From assembly GCA_027625915.1 (NCBI GenBank), contig JANTQA010000032.1, positions 2,666,001 through 2,730,000 of the forward strand: a DNA stretch of 64,000 bases, given 5' to 3'. The position numbers and the translations under genes were made by a program. Positions 60,482 through 64,000 of this stretch are shown here, piece by piece (position 1 is the first letter of the stretch; every line of letters begins with the position of its first letter). The DNA is from Anaeramoeba flamelloides (taxonomy: Eukaryota > Metamonada > Anaeramoebidae). Below the pieces are notes generated by a model, which worked only from the letters and a program-made list of their open reading frames with translations, made no database searches and had not been told where the DNA came from.

Positions 60482-63124
60482 TAGTAATTAAAATTTTTCA
60501 AAAAAGTTAAAATGTGACAACTCCTGTAAAAAAGGTCCAAAGAAATTTCAAACAAACCCAAAGATTTCAAAAATTAAAAAAAAATCCAAAAGACATTAAA
60601 AAACTAAGATTAAATACTTTTCATTTGTGGAATCCTATTTATTGTTGAAAATTTTAACATGGGGTAATTACTTTTCCTGTTTCAGGATAACTGTCGTCAC
60701 GTCCCTTCACTTGCATAGGTTTTCTTGGGGTTTTCTGTTTTATTTGTTAAATCTATTGTTTTTCGTTGGGTTTTTTTGAGGTGATCTTTTTTATTTGTTA
60801 AGTGTTCTAGGTTTTTTTGAAGTTTTCTATTTTATTTGAAAAATCAATTGATTTTAGTTGGGTTTTTTTGAGTTTTCTATTTATATTGAAAATATATTGT
60901 TTTTCCTTAGGTTTTTTTTGACTTTTTGAAATAAACCGAAAATTTATTAAAATTTTCTGTTTATTTCAAAAATTAAAAAAAACCTAGAACACTTCACAAA
61001 TAAAATAGAAAACCTCAAAAAAACCTTATGAAAATCTATTGATTTTTCAAATAAACAGAAAATTCAAGAAAACCTAACGACAGTGGATAATTTTTAATTT
61101 GATCATGTGAATTATATAATATTTTTTTTTACTTTAATATATTAATTATTTTTCTTCTCTTTTTTATTAAGTAAATTTTCTTTGATTATTCCTTTCTCAC
61201 GATGAATAAATAAAGATTAAATACTTTTCCTTTTTATTTCTATAAATAATTAATTAAATCGGGGTATCTTCAGTTCTTTATCTTCTTTTATTTAAAAAAA
61301 CATCATAATTAATAGAAATCACTATTTACTCTGTATTTCTTTAAATAATCTATCAAAATGCAAAAAGTTAAAAAAAAAAAATAGCAAATTTTTTTTCCAA
61401 TTTAATATTAAAATGGGTTTCTAAAGTTAGTTTTAGTTTTTTTTTTTTTTTTTAATTGGTTTTTTAAAAACCGTCAAATGGGGTGAATATGGTGTAATTA
61501 ATACTAATAATTTTTATTCTTTTAAAATTCTTAAAAAATATTTCTCTTTGTTTGGTTAAAAAAAGTCGTTTTTTTATAAAAAAAGGATCTTCATTTTTTG
61601 TATTATTTGAGACTAATGAAGTTATTGGTATTTTATAAAAATAACTTTCTTATTTTTAAAAATAGTAAAAATAGATTGGGTGAGAGTTTTAAAGAATCAA
61701 TTTTTAGGTCAAATTCATTTTGCTTTTATTTGAAGAAATAATAATATTTTGATTTTTTTTTTTCTTATTTTGCCTAGATCCCAAAAAAAAAAATAGCTTT
61801 GGAACCCAAATAAGAATCAAATTGAATTTGAATCTTTACAAAAAGTTGATCTTTCTTGTTTACGAATTGGGAAGAGAAGAGGAATCAAAAAAATTTTAAC
61901 TAAAGGGCTTCTTTTCCTGGCAAAAAGAGTGGAATTTTTCATCAAAATACTCTTGAAAGAATTCCTTTATCCCAGGTACATTTACCTGTTTATTATTTCT
62001 TTTAGAAAAAATAATAAATTACCCCCAATCTTCACAATTTTTGCCTTAAAAAATCATACTAAATTTTGATTATAATATTTCAGAGTTTCCATTCCAAATA
62101 TATAAACACAAAAAAAATTCCCAAGTTTTTCTATATTTTTTTTACAGTTACTTTTGTGAGTTTGAAACCATTTTAGATTTGATATTGTTATTTAAAATCA
62201 CTTCACAGTCATTTTTCATCCTCAAAGTTCCCATTCAAAAATCTATTTGTGAATATTATTTTGTTTGTTTTTGACTTTGAAACCGGTAACTTTTTTATAA
62301 AATCTCTTAAAAATAAAAAATTCTTTTGTAATCAGTGAATGGAAAACAAAAGAACAAATAGCCTTACAACAGACAGGGTGTCGAACTTTGTCCTTAAATT
62401 CCACTTTAAAAAAAATAAAATAATTTAATTTTTTTTAAAAAAGTTGAAAAAGGCATAAAAGTTATAAAAGTATAATTGATACTTTTGGAAAAGGGTGATC
62501 CCAAAAGCTTAAATTATCCAAAATATCAATAATTAAGAAAAACAAGAAGTCACTTAAAGAATAAAATGAAAAAAACAATTTCCTTTTTAGACTTTTACTA
62601 CTTTTTAGTTTTTCTCACAAAATCCAAGATCAAATTTATCTAAAATTTTTTCCCATTTCTCACTCAAATCAGAAATTCTCTATTTTTTGTAACTCTATGT
62701 ACTTCCCTTTCAAACCATCCTCAAAATAATAAAATGGGAAAACGAGACTTTTCTTGAACATGAAATTATAGAATCACTTTAATTGTCAAAAATTGGTAGC
62801 TACTTTGGAATTTCTTTCTGGAAACCAAGATTTCTTCTTCCTTCTTCAAACCGTTCAAACAAGAAACACCACTCTTTAAATCAACAACCTTTTCGGAAAT
62901 TGTCCTCGTTGTAATTTGGAATTGCAATTTTTAAAATTTGAAGATTTTATTTTAGGAAGATCCAGAAACAATTTACAACACTTTTCTGAGAAAAACTGGG
63001 ATTTCTGACACTCTTTTTCTTGTTATTTTTGTTTCGATCCGCTTATCAACAAAATTAACAATCAAAAATCAATTATTCTAATACCCATAAATAAACCATT
63101 TCGGAATTTTCTAGTCAACTCAAA
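60482..63124. other. Intergenic DNA
   Basis: It includes a long hairpin repeat (60691-61083) and a stretch (61970-62250) resembling 31380-31700. The last few hundred bases are probably the promoter or 5' leader of the plus-strand gene that follows. No other gene seen. Confidence 0.45.
60691..61083. repeat. ACCTAGAACACTT hairpin repeat, copy 3 (longest)
   Basis: Ends CTGTCGT and ACGACAG are inverted. The left arm has several repeats of a unit with TTTTCGTTGGGTTTTTTTGA, and the right arm the inverse. The core matches 47745-48015 and 48540-48700. Confidence 0.7.
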
Positions 63125-63147
63125 ATGGGTTCAGTTTGTTCAATTGG
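63125..63147 (+). CDS. Possible alternative first exon encoding MGSVCSIG
   Basis: ATG begins a 23-bp exon ending in a consensus GTAAGT donor in phase 2. MGSVCS is a plausible N-myristoylation plus palmitoylation signal. The phase matches the exon at 63830, so it could be an alternative to the first exon at 63424. The exon is very short, so it may be chance. Confidence 0.3.
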
Positions 63148-63423
63148 GTAAGTGGCAGTTTGGTTTTAATAAATTACCAAAAATCGCTTTATAAAAAAAG
63201 TAAACCAAAATATCCCAAAATGACCAAAACCTTCAAGAGCAAAATAAATATGAGAAAAAAATCAAGACAAAACCAAAAACTTGAAAAAAATATGCTTTTA
63301 ACTTTCATTTTTTTATTAATTTTGACCTTTTACTTGTTTTAAAAAATATTTTATTTACCTCAAAAAAAACAAAAAAAAAAAAAGTTGAAGATCATTTATT
63401 AATTGCCTTCAATTTTCACTTGA

Positions 63424-64000
63424 ATGAACGAACTCCAAAAAACAATATCTGAACCACTTCCAGTCCGATCAAACAACACTGATCAAATCACCATTCGTAG
63501 CCAAAGTGATTTGTATTTCAATAGGTTCTCGCGACCAGATCTCATTCGACCTCAACCCAAAAAAAATTTCCCTTCACAAAGGTAAAAATTATAAACGATG
63601 TTTGTAGAGAGTGCTTTCTTCTCCTCTTTTCAAATTATCGTGTTTCATCAAAATTCTTTATTTATCCTAAAAATAAATTTTTTTCAAAAAGTAAAAAAAC
63701 CCTTCCAAATAATAATTCCAAACATTAATTCTTTTTTTTTTTATTAACACGGTTTTATTTTAATAACTCTTTTTCTTTGAATCACTAACCCTAACTATGC
63801 GCTTTCTCAAACCAAAATCGATTTAAAAGTTCAAAATTTCACAATTATGATTTCACAAAGGAATTGACCCAATTTATTTCGCCTATTAACGATTTCATTG
63901 AAATGAATATTGAGCGGAACACAGAAAATCAATTCGAGCAACAAAGTCTTCTTGAAGAGTTACTCCAGTACCAAACAAACCAAAACACTTACACCAACAA
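63424..64000 (+). CDS. 5' end of an unidentified plus-strand gene (partial)
   Basis: I do not recognise it. Exon 63424-63581 (ATG preceded by an in-frame TGA; donor AG|GTAAAA, phase 2) joins exon 63830-64000 (acceptor TTTAAAAG), which remains open to the window edge. The first exon encodes a Ser/Pro/Arg-rich, probably disordered segment (EPLPVRSNN, FSRPDLIRPQPKK). The second is more helical, with charged and Gln/Glu-rich residues (PINDFIEMNIERN, EQQSLLEELLQYQ), possibly a coiled coil. Base composition of both exons is clearly less AT-rich than the flanks. The intron is 248 bp. Confidence 0.65.

Overview
The window is very AT-rich eukaryotic DNA. Its genes have GT-AG introns (one GC-AG), some of them thousands of bases long. 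The conserved proteins are an ankyrin-TBC (BUB2-like) protein, YIF1 and CIAO1. Simple-sequence tracts (TA, TTA, poly-A/T) and inactive transposon derivatives fill most of the rest. This suggests an AT-rich free-living protist. An Anaeramoeba-like or similar lineage would fit, but the sequence alone does not fix the taxon. No LTRs, reverse transcriptase, capsid genes, rRNA, tRNA or CRISPR were seen.

Layout. (1) 1-11.6 kb: a minus-strand low-complexity gene whose proposed first intron (1225-11488, 10.3 kb) holds a nest of transposons. These are one 6.63-kb element (3576-10205) with Tc1/mariner-type ends, a 65-bp tandem array, a DDE transposase and a USPL1-like cysteine protease, plus a dozen ~200-bp foldback MITEs with the same termini. 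(2) 12-22.9 kb: gene-poor, with nested Tc1-like deletion derivatives and other inverted-repeat elements. (3) 22.9-33.4 kb: a seven-exon minus-strand gene joining about fifteen ankyrin repeats to a BUB2-type TBC GAP domain; all its introns are phase 0. (4) 33.4-39.4 kb: no clear gene, several TA-flanked elements, one with a TCGCGA iteron array. (5) 39.4-42.4 kb: YIF1 (plus strand, two exons, MITE in the intron). (6) 42.9-45.4 kb: a 2.5-kb inverted-repeat element with ~545-bp arms. (7) 46.4-52.4 kb: a multi-pass membrane protein, best explained as two exons across a 5.1-kb intron. (8) 54.8-56.0 kb: intronless CIAO1. (9) 59.0-60.5 kb: a Tc1-like element with a disrupted DD34E transposase, the likely relative and possible driver of the ~500-bp elements elsewhere. 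(10) 63.1-64 kb: the 5' end of a plus-strand gene leaving the window, possibly with two alternative first exons.

The host genes are unrelated housekeeping functions: GTPase regulation, ER-Golgi trafficking and cytosolic Fe-S assembly. The most unusual content is the large transposon with its linked SUMO-protease-like domain and iteron array, surrounded by its own miniature derivatives inside one intron. Reading-frame changes in the transposon genes and in the first host gene fall largely at homopolymer runs, so some may be assembly errors rather than decay.
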